NCBI GenBank assembly: GCA_021927905.1
Contig: BLLK01000023.1
Span: forward strand, 1,260,148 to 1,324,147
Length of the DNA: 64,000 nucleotides
Direction: 5' to 3'
Source: Chaetoceros tenuissimus
Lineage: Eukaryota; Bacillariophyta; Thalassiosirophyceae; Chaetocerotales; Chaetocerotaceae
Part shown: piece after piece, positions 54,501 to 64,000 of the stretch
Numbering within the stretch: position 1 is the first letter of the stretch
How the letters are laid out: every line of letters begins with the position of its first letter
Program-made: the position numbers and the translations under genes
The notes under the pieces: model-generated
What the model was told of the DNA's origin: nothing
Database searches by the model: none
What the model saw: only the letters and a program-made list of their open reading frames with translations

Positions 54501-56930
54501 ATGTGAGGTCAAGACAGATTGAAATTGAACATCAATGTAGGCGGATGCATGATCAACGAAGACACAGGCTCCCTTGAATTTGGACTTGTCAGATTCTTTT
54601 CCACGGGTGTTGAAACGACGGCCGGGTTGAGAACAGATCATGTGATCTACAGAGATTGCTTGACCAGGAAGGAGATTGTCTTGCTTTAAGACACCTGGAT
54701 GATCGGTAACTTTGCCCTTAGAACGCTTAGGTGGAGAACGGACTCGTTGCTTTGCATGGAGACAAGCTCTACACTTTGGTAATTCAAGAGAAGAGGAACT
54801 AGCAGCTCGATGAAGACGCTTAGCAGATTCAGAAACAGCTAGAACACCAGATCCCAAGAGAAACTTCACACGATCAAAACCAACGTGACCAAGACGGTAA
54901 TGCCAACGGAGCAGACACTTCTGAGCTTCACTTAGATTTGCATTGGACTCACTGGTAGGAGTTCCAAAGGCTGCTAGAATGGAACTAGGATCAGGTACTG
55001 GAGAAGACTCAGGATCTGGAGCGGCTGGAGGAGCCGGCGAAAAATTTACAGACTTGGAGGAAGAAGGCTTCTGAGAAGGATTCGCTCCCTCATTGGTACA
55101 CATGGTCACTAGAAGATTGGAAATTCTGTGACAGGGAACAGCTACTGCTTTTCGCAATGGATCACCTTGTTTTCCTTCAAGCAAGCCATCCTTCTTGATG
55201 ATGAAGGACTCTTGTAGCTCATTCCAAAGGACTTGAGTTGACAAGAGACGGACCTCCGACTTCGGAATGAAAGCACAAGGAAGCTTGAGGGAACGGAGAG
55301 TTCCATCCACTGCTGGAACATACCACACAACATACCCTTCACCCTCAACTTCGTATCGACCAGAAGAGTTTAAGCCACCAAGACTCTTACTGGTTACAAT
55401 CTTTCCTACATCGGAGCTGAATGAAACAAAGTCATCTCGGTTATTGGAGACACAACAAGATGCACCACTGTCCCAAATCACTGGAAATGAGTTGGCTAGT
55501 GGCGGAGTGTTACCAAAAGCATTGAAGAAGGAAGAGAATGATGGAAGCAACAAAGCACGCTGAGAACCAGTCAAGCGAGTGACTGGACTATGGACATGAT
55601 AGCTACTCTGGCAACTACGGCGAGTGTGAACAGGACGAGTGCTGACAAATGTATCAAAGACACGGCGATGAGAACGACCTCCACCACAGTGTTGATTTTG
55701 AATGACAAACTGTGCAGCATTGTATCTGCGACGCCAACGCTGTCTTGCACGACGAGCATCCAAAGAACAAAAGTTAGTATTCCTCCCTTTGCGATTCATA
55801 CGGCGAAATCTCCCTTTAACTTGTTTTTTTGGTGGAATGGTATCACCTAGAAGACAACATTGGAGCAAGCGATGGAAGCGAAGCTTCTGCTTCTTAGTGA
55901 ACTGCTGCAGACGACGACGGTAGGAGCGGCTGTACTTTCGACCAGAAGAGGCAGAGCATTGGTTGCTCCAAGATTTGGAGTAACGACGCTTACGGAAGAG
56001 CAAGAAGATGACTGTACCAATCCACAACGCTGGAGCAATGAAGAAGCATGGGTCTAGAATCCACAATGACTTTAGAACTTGGAAAGCTAGAGTCATTGGA
56101 TCAGCAACAAAAGCAGTAGATTGTAGAGCAACTTGAAAGAGACCAGAAGCATTGGAAGCAATGATGGAACCACTAAGCAATAGATTCTGGAACAGATTTG
56201 CAAAGAGACCCAAACGATTGCGACCAAGAATGAAAAAACCAAGAGATACTGCTGCAAAGAATGGAACAACCCAACCAATGACAGGGACTGAAGGAGTAAC
56301 AATGGAATTGATATCTGCAGCAAGCCAAAGGGATGGATTAAGAGCAGCAGCATAGGTAATCTTCTGAGAAGAGGAATCCGATGAACTAGAATCCGACTTG
56401 TTACCATGCTGAGCAGTGCCATGAGTCGTAGAGAATCGACTGCACTTCTCACACCAAAAGAAAGTCTTTCCATTACGCTGAAGAGGCTTGGATACATCCG
56501 AAGGACGTTGATATTTCCAACCAGTCTTCTTTCCTTTCTGATTATCACGCTGATTACTATTGCCACCATTGCCTTTCTTTCCACGCTTTGAATTCTTGCC
56601 TGACTGCTTCTTCTTTGGACAGTCAGCAGCCCAATGATCCGAAGCTCCACAATTGAAACAGACCCCTCCCTCACCGTCTTTGTTAGATTGCTTGAGAGCC
56701 AGTAGAATCAATTGAGCAAAGCTCTTGTCTTCAACACCGGTGGGCTGAGCAAGAAGAGCTTTCAATGGATCAGTCTTGCCGGTAGCAGGCTGCCAAAGAC
56801 AAGGGGTAGCATTGTACAAACTTAGAAACTTGCCCTCAACAAAAGTAAGAAGGGATAGTGGATCCAACTGTTTCTTCTGAATTTTGCTCGTACGGCTGAA
56901 GATACGCAAGAGGTTGAGTTTCTTTCTCAA
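51546..56930 (-). CDS. pol: Copia Pol polyprotein (with zinc knuckle of Gag)
   Basis: 1,794 open codons in the +1 frame relative to gag; the first codon is not ATG, so it is reached by frameshifting or by repair. In order: Gag C-terminus with CCHC knuckle CFNCGASDHWAADC (~91-104); a second zinc-like motif WCEKCSRFSTTHGTAQH (~159); an unusual ~300-residue stretch with three hydrophobic segments (~213-235, 243-268, 292-312) and a basic region; protease (DSGAS at ~487); HHCC (WHYRLGH … CRACLHAK); integrase with D (VDHM), D (VMDNAKYF) and E (IAERSIQ); reverse transcriptase with LYVDDTG; RNase H (DCFCDADFAG, STAEAEYYSLS). All catalytic motifs are present, so it may be active. A 15-bp triplication (KGTIGKGTIGKGTI) lies before RNase H. 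Confidence 0.95.
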   Translation of the reverse strand: MRKKLNLLRIFSRTSKIQKKQLDPLSLLTFVEGKFLSLYNATPCLWQPATGKTDPLKALLAQPTGVEDKSFAQLILLALKQSNKDGEGGVCFNCGASDHWAADCPKKKQSGKNSKRGKKGNGGNSNQRDNQKGKKTGWKYQRPSDVSKPLQRNGKTFFWCEKCSRFSTTHGTAQHGNKSDSSSSDSSSQKITYAAALNPSLWLAADINSIVTPSVPVIGWVVPFFAAVSLGFFILGRNRLGLFANLFQNLLLSGSIIASNASGLFQVALQSTAFVADPMTLAFQVLKSLWILDPCFFIAPALWIGTVIFLLFRKRRYSKSWSNQCSASSGRKYSRSYRRRLQQFTKKQKLRFHRLLQCCLLGDTIPPKKQVKGRFRRMNRKGRNTNFCSLDARRARQRWRRRYNAAQFVIQNQHCGGGRSHRRVFDTFVSTRPVHTRRSCQSSYHVHSPVTRLTGSQRALLLPSFSSFFNAFGNTPPLANSFPVIWDSGASCCVSNNRDDFVSFSSDVGKIVTSKSLGGLNSSGRYEVEGEGYVVWYVPAVDGTLRSLKLPCAFIPKSEVRLLSTQVLWNELQESFIIKKDGLLEGKQGDPLRKAVAVPCHRISNLLVTMCTNEGANPSQKPSSSKSVNFSPAPPAAPDPESSPVPDPSSILAAFGTPTSESNANLSEAQKCLLRWHYRLGHVGFDRVKFLLGSGVLAVSESAKRLHRAASSSSLELPKCRACLHAKQRVRSPPKRSKGKVTDHPGVLKQDNLLPGQAISVDHMICSQPGRRFNTRGKESDKSKFKGACVFVDHASAYIDVQFQSVLTSHATLESKANFEAICRDVGVVPQKYVMDNAKYFTSKEFSAHMSDFRQIQAFAGVGAHHQNAIAERSIQTITSIARAMMIHAALHWPEVADSSLWPMAIKQATWLWNHMPNPSTGLSPADIFTRSRYPLEKLHDVHVFGCPAYVLEKTLANGKKLPCWKPRSTQCIYLGRADEYASSVYSLLNLQSGSITPQYHVVMDDWFATVSSSAAALPDFNSPEWIEMFGKSELQYFGDDELDTSAVSALNDSIVEARHREATTSAILERFASAKPRTPLISSTDEPTSSPSGLPPMPTSVGSPAASNSSPAPTSSLRENSADTDGEKSSVAVASFEPNVSFETNIFPTSANIEAKSPQIDGYSSSTSGLEPKPSKPSIRPSKVSKQSSSDPPSALRRSNRRSKQPERMNIQSTYGKSYYTSLIPSPIHFHHLFAAYGVPCIDDSPSLSNGGIFVSKKNKDPDLFSYHEAMRHPDREQWIKSAVKEIEELESHGVWEEVPLSSVPKGAKVVPCTWVFRIKRAPDGTVKKYKGRICLRGDLMESVGDVFAPVVAYPTIRCFLLLSLLLGWETCSIDFSNAFCQSDNPYNTFMKVPLGFTTSKPNCCLRLKKSLYGATYSPKLWYEMCSNAFIELGFERSKYDHCLFYKSDIFLVLYVDDTGIAYKNKQVLDEFIQQLRDKGFQLTLEGTFTEFLGIQYHKDLQGNIHLTQDGLIKKILETTGLSDSAPNKVPCRREPLGIDADGEPFSESWSYPSVAGMLLYLSTNTRTDIVFAVSQICRFTHNPKQSHAKAVKILCRYLKGTIGKGTIGKGTIIKPTNKLRLDCFCDADFAGLYNYEPHILASSVKSRGAYVIKLSGCPLVWKTQLMPSICLSTAEAEYYSLSLAMRALLPVKTLLEEMVSKLSVPKGMAVSKIVSTAHEDHSAALSLAVDQRLTNRTRHYLVRWHFFWSIINDKENKMEIVYCLTKEQEADYLTKGLDRITFEYLRSKVQGW

Positions 56931-57873
56931 GTTCCTCTAACTTGAGACCAATTGCAAGTTCAAATGTTTTGTTTGGAGTGGTTTTATTGATCAGCGCTTG
57001 CAAAAACTTGACAGAAACGGAACTTTCATAACGACCAACATTGACCAAAGCTTTGACATGGGGCTGCAGAGCTTGACATAGCTTTGAGATGTTTTCATGC
57101 TCATAAGCCTTAGGATCGGCACCAGTGATGATGGTTCTGCGACTCAAGATGGTATCTTCATTCAGAATGATCGCAGTGGAAAGAAAGTGGATCCAAACAA
57201 CGGCGAAGCAGTCCTTTGGCTCGATAAGATGACTGAAAGCTTCCTTGGAGGAGCTGTCAATGGACTTAAAGAAGATGGCTTTCGCCGATTCAGAGTTATC
57301 CTTATCCATTTTATCAAAATGATTCTCAGCATAGAAGCAAGCTACTTGAAGAGCTCTTTCCTTGAAGGTACCAAAACGGGGGTATGCTGACACAACACTG
57401 TGCATGGAGACAGAGTTAGTAACGGACTTTAGATCTACGGAGAGATCAGGTAGGTAGGTGATGGTATCCAATCCTACTCTCTGGAAGTGCTCGAAGAGTT
57501 CCTTGGAAAAGGTATGCATGGCGACGCCTTTCTTGTAGTGCTGAGACTCTGGCAGAGGCTCCTCGAGAGTCTTCTTGTTCTTTGCCTTGTGGGCATTATC
57601 TAAGGTTCTTAGTTGACTATCGTTTTCAACTTCTTTGACGAAGCTTGTCCAAGTTGCATTGGGTTTGCCACCACTCATATAGGACCAGTCGGCCTTTCCT
57701 GGGTAGCTCTCTACTACGGTTCCCATCTTAGGTGCATCAGGCTTAGTTACAGTTGGAGAAGATGACGGATGAGGTGTAGTTGGAGGAGGAGGTACTTTTG
57801 AAGCAGGTGTACGCGGATTCTCAGAAGTTTTCTCCTGAGATGTGCCTTTCGCTTGGGCTCCTTGATCACTCAT
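56836..57873 (-). CDS. gag: Copia Gag protein
   Basis: 345 residues from ATG 57873 (MSDQGAQAKGTSQEKTSEN). The Pro/Thr-rich N-terminus is followed by a helical capsid-like region (FFKSIDSSSKEAFSHL, LCQALQPHVKALVNVG). It ends at 56836 without a zinc knuckle; the knuckle lies in the overlapping pol frame. Overlap with pol is 95 bp, and the pol frame is +1, so either a programmed +1 shift occurs between 56930 and 56836 or a single-base change has split a former gag-pol fusion. Confidence 0.85.
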   Translation of the reverse strand: MSDQGAQAKGTSQEKTSENPRTPASKVPPPPTTPHPSSSPTVTKPDAPKMGTVVESYPGKADWSYMSGGKPNATWTSFVKEVENDSQLRTLDNAHKAKNKKTLEEPLPESQHYKKGVAMHTFSKELFEHFQRVGLDTITYLPDLSVDLKSVTNSVSMHSVVSAYPRFGTFKERALQVACFYAENHFDKMDKDNSESAKAIFFKSIDSSSKEAFSHLIEPKDCFAVVWIHFLSTAIILNEDTILSRRTIITGADPKAYEHENISKLCQALQPHVKALVNVGRYESSVSVKFLQALINKTTPNKTFELAIGLKLEELEKETQPLAYLQPYEQNSEETVGSTIPSYFC

Positions 57874-58002
57874 GATGGAATTGAGTTAAAGAAGCTGTCC
57901 AGTATGACACGCAATAGTTCTTCTGTGTTGGCTGAGGAAGCGGAAGCAATCAGAAGTTAGAAGATCTTTTGCAAGAGGAATTGTTAATCTTTTCTTGAAC
58001 AA

Positions 58003-58014
58003 GGTCAGCAACCA
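58003..58014 (-). promoter_or_regulatory. Primer-binding site
   Basis: Immediately after the 5' LTR in element sense the sequence is TGGTTGCTGACC, with the TGG that pairs with a tRNA 3' CCA end. The primer tRNA is not identified. Confidence 0.65.
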
Positions 58015-58730
58015 TACAGAAATATGGACCTCTCGCTAGTCTAACTTAAAGCTAAACTCAGTTCTATCAATCGTATGTCTACTTACTTGGTAAAAAGTAA
58101 ACTATCTAGCTTTGTAAATTGCGTAGACCGATGCAGAACTTGGATGCAGATACAAAGGTTCTCAGTTCCGAGCTTGAGAGTGTTGTGGGCGCTATTAACA
58201 GATCAGAAGCTTCTAGGAACTGCGATTGAACTTGACGATGCGCTGCTTGACTAGTCAGAAGTAGATAGACTTGATGAGAGACCAGAGGAGTAGTAACTAG
58301 AGGAGCTAGTACTACTGCGATTAGTATTAATGAATAGTAAATGTAGAGTGATACAGAAATGTGAATTCTGAAATTATAAACTTAGAAGTAAGAAAATTAT
58401 GACAAGCAAATTTGCAAATATCTAAATAAATCGACAAAGATCAGTGAAATATTCACCAGCATAACCTCAACGCATGCGTTGGAGTCTTATCAGTTTGCTG
58501 AACATACAAGAATAGTAAAATCCACGGTTCCACAAGTCTAGTTGTCTTATCAAAACGCATGAGGCTTAAACAAAACTTTCAAAATTTGCATTCCGAAAGC
58601 ATCGCCAAAAGTCGTAGACATTCCAAAAAATTTAGCCAGTCACGGGAAGTTGATTGACGTACTTCAAATAAATTTAGCCAAAGACCATCCAACACATATG
58701 CAGCTAGAGACGTTGCCACAAGAGCCAATT
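58015..58730 (-). repeat. 5' LTR (716 bp)
   Basis: Matches 50786-51501 with ten substitutions. It should hold the element promoter (minus strand). Confidence 0.95.
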
Positions 58731-58735
58731 AAGAG
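58731..58735. other. Target-site duplication, right (AAGAG)
   Basis: Second copy of AAGAG; the satellite unit resumes with GAAGATTGAGTG. Confidence 0.9.
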
Positions 58736-61700
58736 GAAGATTGAGTGTGCGTGTATGTTTTAGGATTGTGTGTATGAAGTTATTGTATTGATGAAATGAT
58801 GAAGAACAGAGATTGAATGATGAGGAGCAAGTAAGTGTAGATTGGGTTAGCTAACCGTAATGTTGATAGAAGAAGTGTATATGTGAGGAGGAAGATAGAA
58901 GAGTAGTGAAAGTTTGTGGATTAGGGGTAACGTTGATTGAAGGTAGTATGGGAAAGAGTAGTTTTGAGATAGAGTAGATGATGGAGGATATAGATAGCAG
59001 AGAGAAGAGGAAGATTGAGTGTGCGTGTATGTTTGTGTGCGTGTATGTTTTAGGATTGTGTGTATGAAGTTATTGTATTGATGAAATGATGAAGAACAGA
59101 GATTGAATGATGAGGAGCAAGTAAGTGTAGATTGGGTTAGCTAACTGTAATGTTGATAGAAGAAGTGTATATGTGAGGAGGAAGATAGAAGAGTAGTGAA
59201 AGTTTGTGGATTAGGGGTAACGTTGATTGAAGGTAGTATGGGAAAGAGTAGTATTGAGATAGAGTAGATGATGGAGGATATAGATAGCAAAGAGAAGAGG
59301 AAGATTGAGTGTGCGTGTATGTTTTAGGATTGTGTGTATGAAGTTATTGTATTGATGAAATGATGAAGAACAGAGATTGAATGATGAGGAGCAAGTAAGT
59401 GTAGATTGGGTTAGCTAACCGTAATGTTGATAGAAGAAGTGTATATGTGAGGAGGAAGATAGAAGAGTAGTGAAAGTTTGTGGATTAGGGGTAACGTTGA
59501 TTGAAGGTAGTATGGGAAAGAGTAGTATTGAGATAGAGTAGATGATGGAGGATATAGATAGCAGAGAGAAGAGGAAGATTGAGTGTGCGTGTATGTTTTA
59601 GGATTGTGTGTATGAAGTTATTGTATTGATGAAATGATGAAGAACAGAGATTGAATGATGAGGAGCAAGTAAGTGTAGATTGGGTTAGCTAACCGTAATG
59701 TTGATAGAAGAAGTGTAAATGTGAGGAGGAAGATAGAAGAGTAGTGAAAGTTTGTGGATTAGGGGTAACGTTGATTGAAGGTAGTATGGGAAAGAGTAGT
59801 ATTGAGATAGAGTAGATGATGGAGGATATAGATAGCAGAGAGAAGAGGAAGATTGAGTGTGCGTGTATGTTTTAGGATTGTGTGTATGAAGTTATTGTAT
59901 TGATGAAATGATGAAGAACAGAGATTGAATGATGAGGAGCAAGTAAGTGTAGATTGGGTTAGCTAACCGTAATGTTGATAGAAGAAGTGTATATGTGAGG
60001 AGGAAGATAGAAGAGTAGTGAAAGTTTGTGGATTAGGGGTAACGTTGATTGAAGGTAGTATGGGAAAGAGTAGTTTTGAGATAGAGTAGATGATGGAGGA
60101 TATAGATAGCAGAGAGAAGAGGAAGATTGAGTGTGCGTGTATGTTTGTGTGCGTGTATGTTTTAGGATTGTGTGTATGAAGTTATTGTATTGATGAAATG
60201 ATGAAGAACAGAGATTGAATGATGAGGAGCAAGTAAGTGTAGATTGGGTTAGCTAACCGTAATGTTGATAGAAGAAGTGTATATGTGAGGAGGAAGATAG
60301 AAGAGTAGTGAAAGTTTGTGGATTAGGGGTAATGTTGATTGAAGGTAGTATGGGAAAGAGTAGTATGAGATAGAGTAGATGATAGAGGATATAGATAGCA
60401 GAGAGAAGAGGAAGATTGAGTGTGCGTGTATGTTTTAGGATTGTGTGTATGAAGTTATTGTATTGATGAAATGATGAAGAACAGAGATTGAATGATGAGG
60501 AGCAAGTAAGTGTAGATTGGGTTAGCTAACCGTAATGTTGATAGAAGAAGTGTATATGTGAGGAGGAAGATAGAAGAGTAGTGAATGTTGGTGGATTAGG
60601 GGTAACGTTGATTGAAGGTAGTATGGGAAAGAGTAGTTTTGAGATAGAGTAGATGATGGAGGATATAGATAGCAGAGAGAAGAGGAAGATTGAGTGTGCG
60701 TGTATGTTTTAGGATTGTGTGTATGAAGTTATTGTATTGATGAAATGATGAAGAACAGAGATTGAATGATGAGGAGCAAGTAAGTGTAGATTGGGTTAGC
60801 TAACCGTAATGTTGATAGAAGAAGTGTATATGTGAGGAGGAAGATAGAAGAGTAGTGAAAGTTTGTGGATTAGGGGTAACGTTGATTGAAGGTAGTATGG
60901 GAAAGAGTAGTTTTGAGATAGAGTAGATGATAGAGGATATAGATAGCAGAGAGAAGAGGAAGATTGAGTGTGCGTGTATGTTTTAGGATTGTGTGTATGA
61001 AGTTATTGTATTGATGAAATGATGAAGAACAGAGATTGAATGATGAGGAGCAAGTAAGTGTAGATTGGGTTAGCTAACCGTAATGTTGATAGAAGAAGTG
61101 TATATGTGAGGAGGAAGATAGAAGAGTAGTGAAGTTTGTGGATTAGGGGTAACGTTGATTGAAGGTAGTATGGGAAAGAGTAGTATTGAGATAGAGTAGA
61201 TGATGGAGGATATAGATAGCAGAGAGAAGAGGAAGATTGAGTGTGCGTGTATGTTTTAGGATTGTGTGTATGAAGTTATTGTATTGATGAAATGATGAAG
61301 AACAGAGATTGAATGATGAGGAGCAAGTAAGTGTAGATTGGGTTAGCTAACCGTAATGTTGATAGAAGAAGTGTATATGTGAGGAGGAAGATAGAAGAGT
61401 AGTGAAAGTTTGTGGATTAGGGGTAACGTTGATTGAAGGTAGTATGGGAAAGAGTAGTATTGAGATAGAGTAGATGATGGAGGATATAGATAGCAGAGAG
61501 AAGAGGAAGATTGAGTGTGCGTTTATGTTTGTGTGCGTGTATGTTTTAGGATTGTGTGTATGAAGTTATTGTATTGATGAAATGATGAAGAACAGAGATT
61601 GAATGATGAGGAGCAAGTAAGTGTAGATTGGGTTAGCTAACCGTAATGTTGATAGAAGAAGTGTATATGTGAGGAGGAAGATAGAAGAGTAGTGAAAGTT

Positions 61701-64000
61701 TGTGGATTAGGGGTAATGTTGATTGAAGGTAGTATGGGAAAGAGTAGTATGAGATAGAGTAGATGATAGAGGATATAGATAGCAGAGAGAAGAGGAAGAT
61801 TGAGTGTGCGTGTATGTTTTAGGATTGTGTGTATGAAGTTATTGTATTGATGAAATGATGAAGAACAGAGATTGAATGATGAGGAGCAAGTAAGTGTAGA
61901 TTGGGGTAGCTAACCGTAATGTTGATAGAAGAAGTGTATATGTGAGGAGGAAGATAGAAGAGTAGTGAAAGTTTGTGGATTAGGGGTAATGTTGATTGAA
62001 GGTAGTATGGGAAAGAGTAGTATTGAGATAGAGTAGATGATGGATATGATTAAAGCAGAGAGCTGAGTGGTGCGATCGAGTGCGTATGTTTTAGGATTGC
62101 GTGTATGAAGTTATTAAAATTTGATGAAATGATTAAATAATCAGATTGAAACTACGAGGAGCAAGTAAGTGTAGATTGGGTTAGGCTTAAACGTGAATGT
62201 TACAGAAGAAGTGTATATGGAGAGGAAAAGATGCAGCTATAGTGAATCGTTTGTGATTCAGGGGTAACGTTGGACAGCGCAGTATGTGGAAAGAGTAGTA
62301 TTGAGACAGAGTAGATGATTTCGAGGACAGGATAGCAGAGGCAGCGGAAGCATTTGTATGTTTTAGGATTGTGTGTATGAAGTTATTGTATTGATGAAAT
62401 GATGAAGAACAGAGATTGAATGATGAGGAGCAAGTAAGTGTAGATTGGGTTAGCTAACCGTAATGTTGATAGAAGAAGTGTATATGTGAGGAGGAAGACA
62501 GAAGAGTAGTGAATGTTTGTGGATTAGGGGTAACGTTGATTGAAGGTAGTATGGGAAAGAGTAGTATTGAGATAGAGTAGATGATGGAGGATATAGATAG
62601 CAGAGAGAAGAGGAAGATTGAGTGTGGGTGTATGTTTTAGGATTGTGTGTATGAAGTTATTGTATTGATGAAATGATGAAGAACAGAGATTAAATGATGA
62701 GGAGCAAGTAAGTGTAGATTGGGTTAGCTAACCGTAATGTTGATAGAAGAAGTGTAAATGTGAGGAGGAAGATAGAAGAGTAGTGAAAGTTTGTGGATTA
62801 GGGGTAACGTTGATTGAAGGTAGTATGGGAAAGAGTAGTTTTGAGATAGAGTAGATGATGGAGGATATAGATAGCAGAGAGAAGAGGAAGATTGAGTGTG
62901 CGTGTATGTTTTAGGATTGTGTGTATGAAGTTATTGTATTGATGAAATGATGAAGAACAGAGATTGAATGATGAGGAGCAAGTAAGTGTAGATTGGGTTA
63001 GCTAACCGTAATGTTGATAGAAGAAGTGTAAATGTGAGGAGGAAGATAGAAGAGTAGTGAAAGATTGTGGATTAGGGGTAACGTTGATTGAAGGTAGTAT
63101 GGGAAAGAGTAGTATTGAGATAGAGTAGATGATGGAGGATATAGATAGCAGAGAGAAGAGGAAGATTGAGTGTGCGTGTATGTTTTAGGATTGTGTGTAT
63201 GAAGTTATTGTATTGATGAAATGATGAAGAACAGAGATTGAATGATGAGGAGCAAGTAAGTGTAGATTGGGTTAGCTAACCGTAATGTTGATAGAAGAAG
63301 TGTAAATGTGAGGAGGAAGATAGAAGAGTAGTGAAAATTTGTGGATTAGGGGTAACGTTGATTGAAGGTAGTATGGGAAAGAGTAGTATTGAGATAGAGT
63401 AGATGATGGAGGATATAGATAGCAGAGAGAAGAGGAAGATTGAGTGTGGGTGTATGTTTTAGGATTGTGTGTATGAAGTTATTGTATTGATGAAATGATG
63501 AAGAACAGAGATTAAATGATGAGGAGCAAGTAAGTGTAGATTGGGTTAGCTAACCGTAATGTTGATAGAAGAAGTGTAAATGTGAGGAGGAAGATAGAAG
63601 AGTAGTGAAAATTTGTGGATTAGGGGTAACGTTGATTGAAGGTAGTATGGGAAAGAGTAGTATTGAGATAGAGTAGATGATGGAGGATATAGATAGCAGA
63701 GAGAAGAGGAAGATTGAGTGTGCGTGTATGTTTTAGGATTGTGTGTATGAAGTTATTGTATTGATGAAATGATGAAGAACAGAGATTGAATGATGAGGAG
63801 CAAGTAAGTGTAGATTGGGTTAGCTAACCGTAATGTTGATAGAAGAAGTGTAAATGTGAGGAGGAAGATAGAAGAGTAGTGAAAATTTGTGGATTAGGGG
63901 TAACGTTGATTGAAGGTAGTATGGGAAAGAGTAGTATTGTGGAGGATAGAGTAGATGATGGAGTGATATAGATAGCAGAGAGAAGAGGAAGATTTATGCA
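58731..64000. repeat. Satellite array, right part (~18 full units plus a degenerate one)
   Basis: Units of about 273 bp continue to the window end. Three spacings are near 290 bp (about 58804 to 59094, 59913 to 60206, 61297 to 61587) because GTGTGCGTGTATGTTT is doubled. The stretch 62040-62350 is strongly diverged within an otherwise uniform array, and the last ~60 bases are also irregular. Units carry TAGCTAACC palindromes and TTAGGGGTAACG, but no ORF, so this is non-coding satellite. Confidence 0.95.

Larger units (their letters stand above)
50786..58730 (-). mobile_element. Ty1/Copia LTR retrotransposon, near-intact, inserted in satellite DNA
   Basis: A 7,945-bp element with two 716-bp LTRs, a 5-bp target duplication, gag and pol in minus-strand order (gag, then pol with protease-integrase-reverse transcriptase-RNase H, the Copia order), a TGG-starting primer-binding site and a purine tract. 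The pol ORF is fully open. The LTRs differ at ten positions that I counted, so insertion was recent but not immediate. The LTR ends are not TG…CA. It resembles the CoDi Copia lineages of diatoms (from memory). Confidence 0.95.

Noticed and set aside
58731-64000. CRISPR-like array
   Set aside because: The units are 273 bp, contiguous and without spacers, and the genome is eukaryotic; this is satellite DNA.
1-64000. tRNA or rRNA genes
   Set aside because: I looked for the B-box (GGTTCGA) and rRNA-like blocks by eye and saw none; a covariance-model scan was not possible.

Overview
The window reads as nuclear DNA of a stramenopile alga, most probably a diatom. The genes are eukaryotic: most introns are 65-97 bp with GTAAGT-type donors. 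There is a Ty1/Copia retrotransposon, BspA-type leucine-rich-repeat genes, F-box/ankyrin-like genes and Cys-rich secreted repeat proteins, and the intergenic DNA is AT-rich. The conserved MRVQTEEW start of the LRR proteins reminds me of Chaetoceros, but that is from memory and not tested.

Layout. 1-1.9 kb: a transposase-like gene broken by an 874-bp tandem duplication. 2.1-6.6 kb: three related LRR genes, the third decayed, with shared CCAAT/TGACGTCA upstream blocks. 6.9-10.5 kb: a CAP-domain protein and an EF-hand membrane protein. 11.6-24.9 kb: one 17-exon gene that I reassembled to about 4,034 residues. It has a G8 domain, several carbohydrate-binding-like modules, a CEMIP/TMEM2-like beta-helix, a DUF1800 region and a DUF1501 region, and carries one single-base frameshift. 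25.1-28.7 kb: a three-exon coiled-coil protein with a Cys-rich tail. 30-30.8 kb: a Cys-rich four-repeat protein.

32.1-39.2 kb: a YrdC-like plus EF-hand plus acidic-tail gene whose 1,571-bp unit is present four times. Splicing out a 134-bp intron in each unit keeps a single frame through all four, so this may be one gene of about 2,182 residues. Its module junctions carry telomere-like CCCTAA repeats.

40.6-49.5 kb is a graveyard: a methionyl-tRNA synthetase pseudogene, an F-box/ankyrin-like pseudogene broken by a 479-bp tandem duplication, and decayed mobile-element ORFs. 49.5-64 kb is a satellite array of about 273-bp units. A near-intact Copia element (716-bp LTRs, AAGAG target duplication, gag and pol on the minus strand) is inserted precisely inside one unit.

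The strongest candidates for something undescribed are the giant G8/CEMIP/DUF1800/DUF1501 fusion and the four-module YrdC/EF-hand array. Near-identical tandem copies in this window could partly be assembly artefacts of a diploid genome; long reads would settle that.
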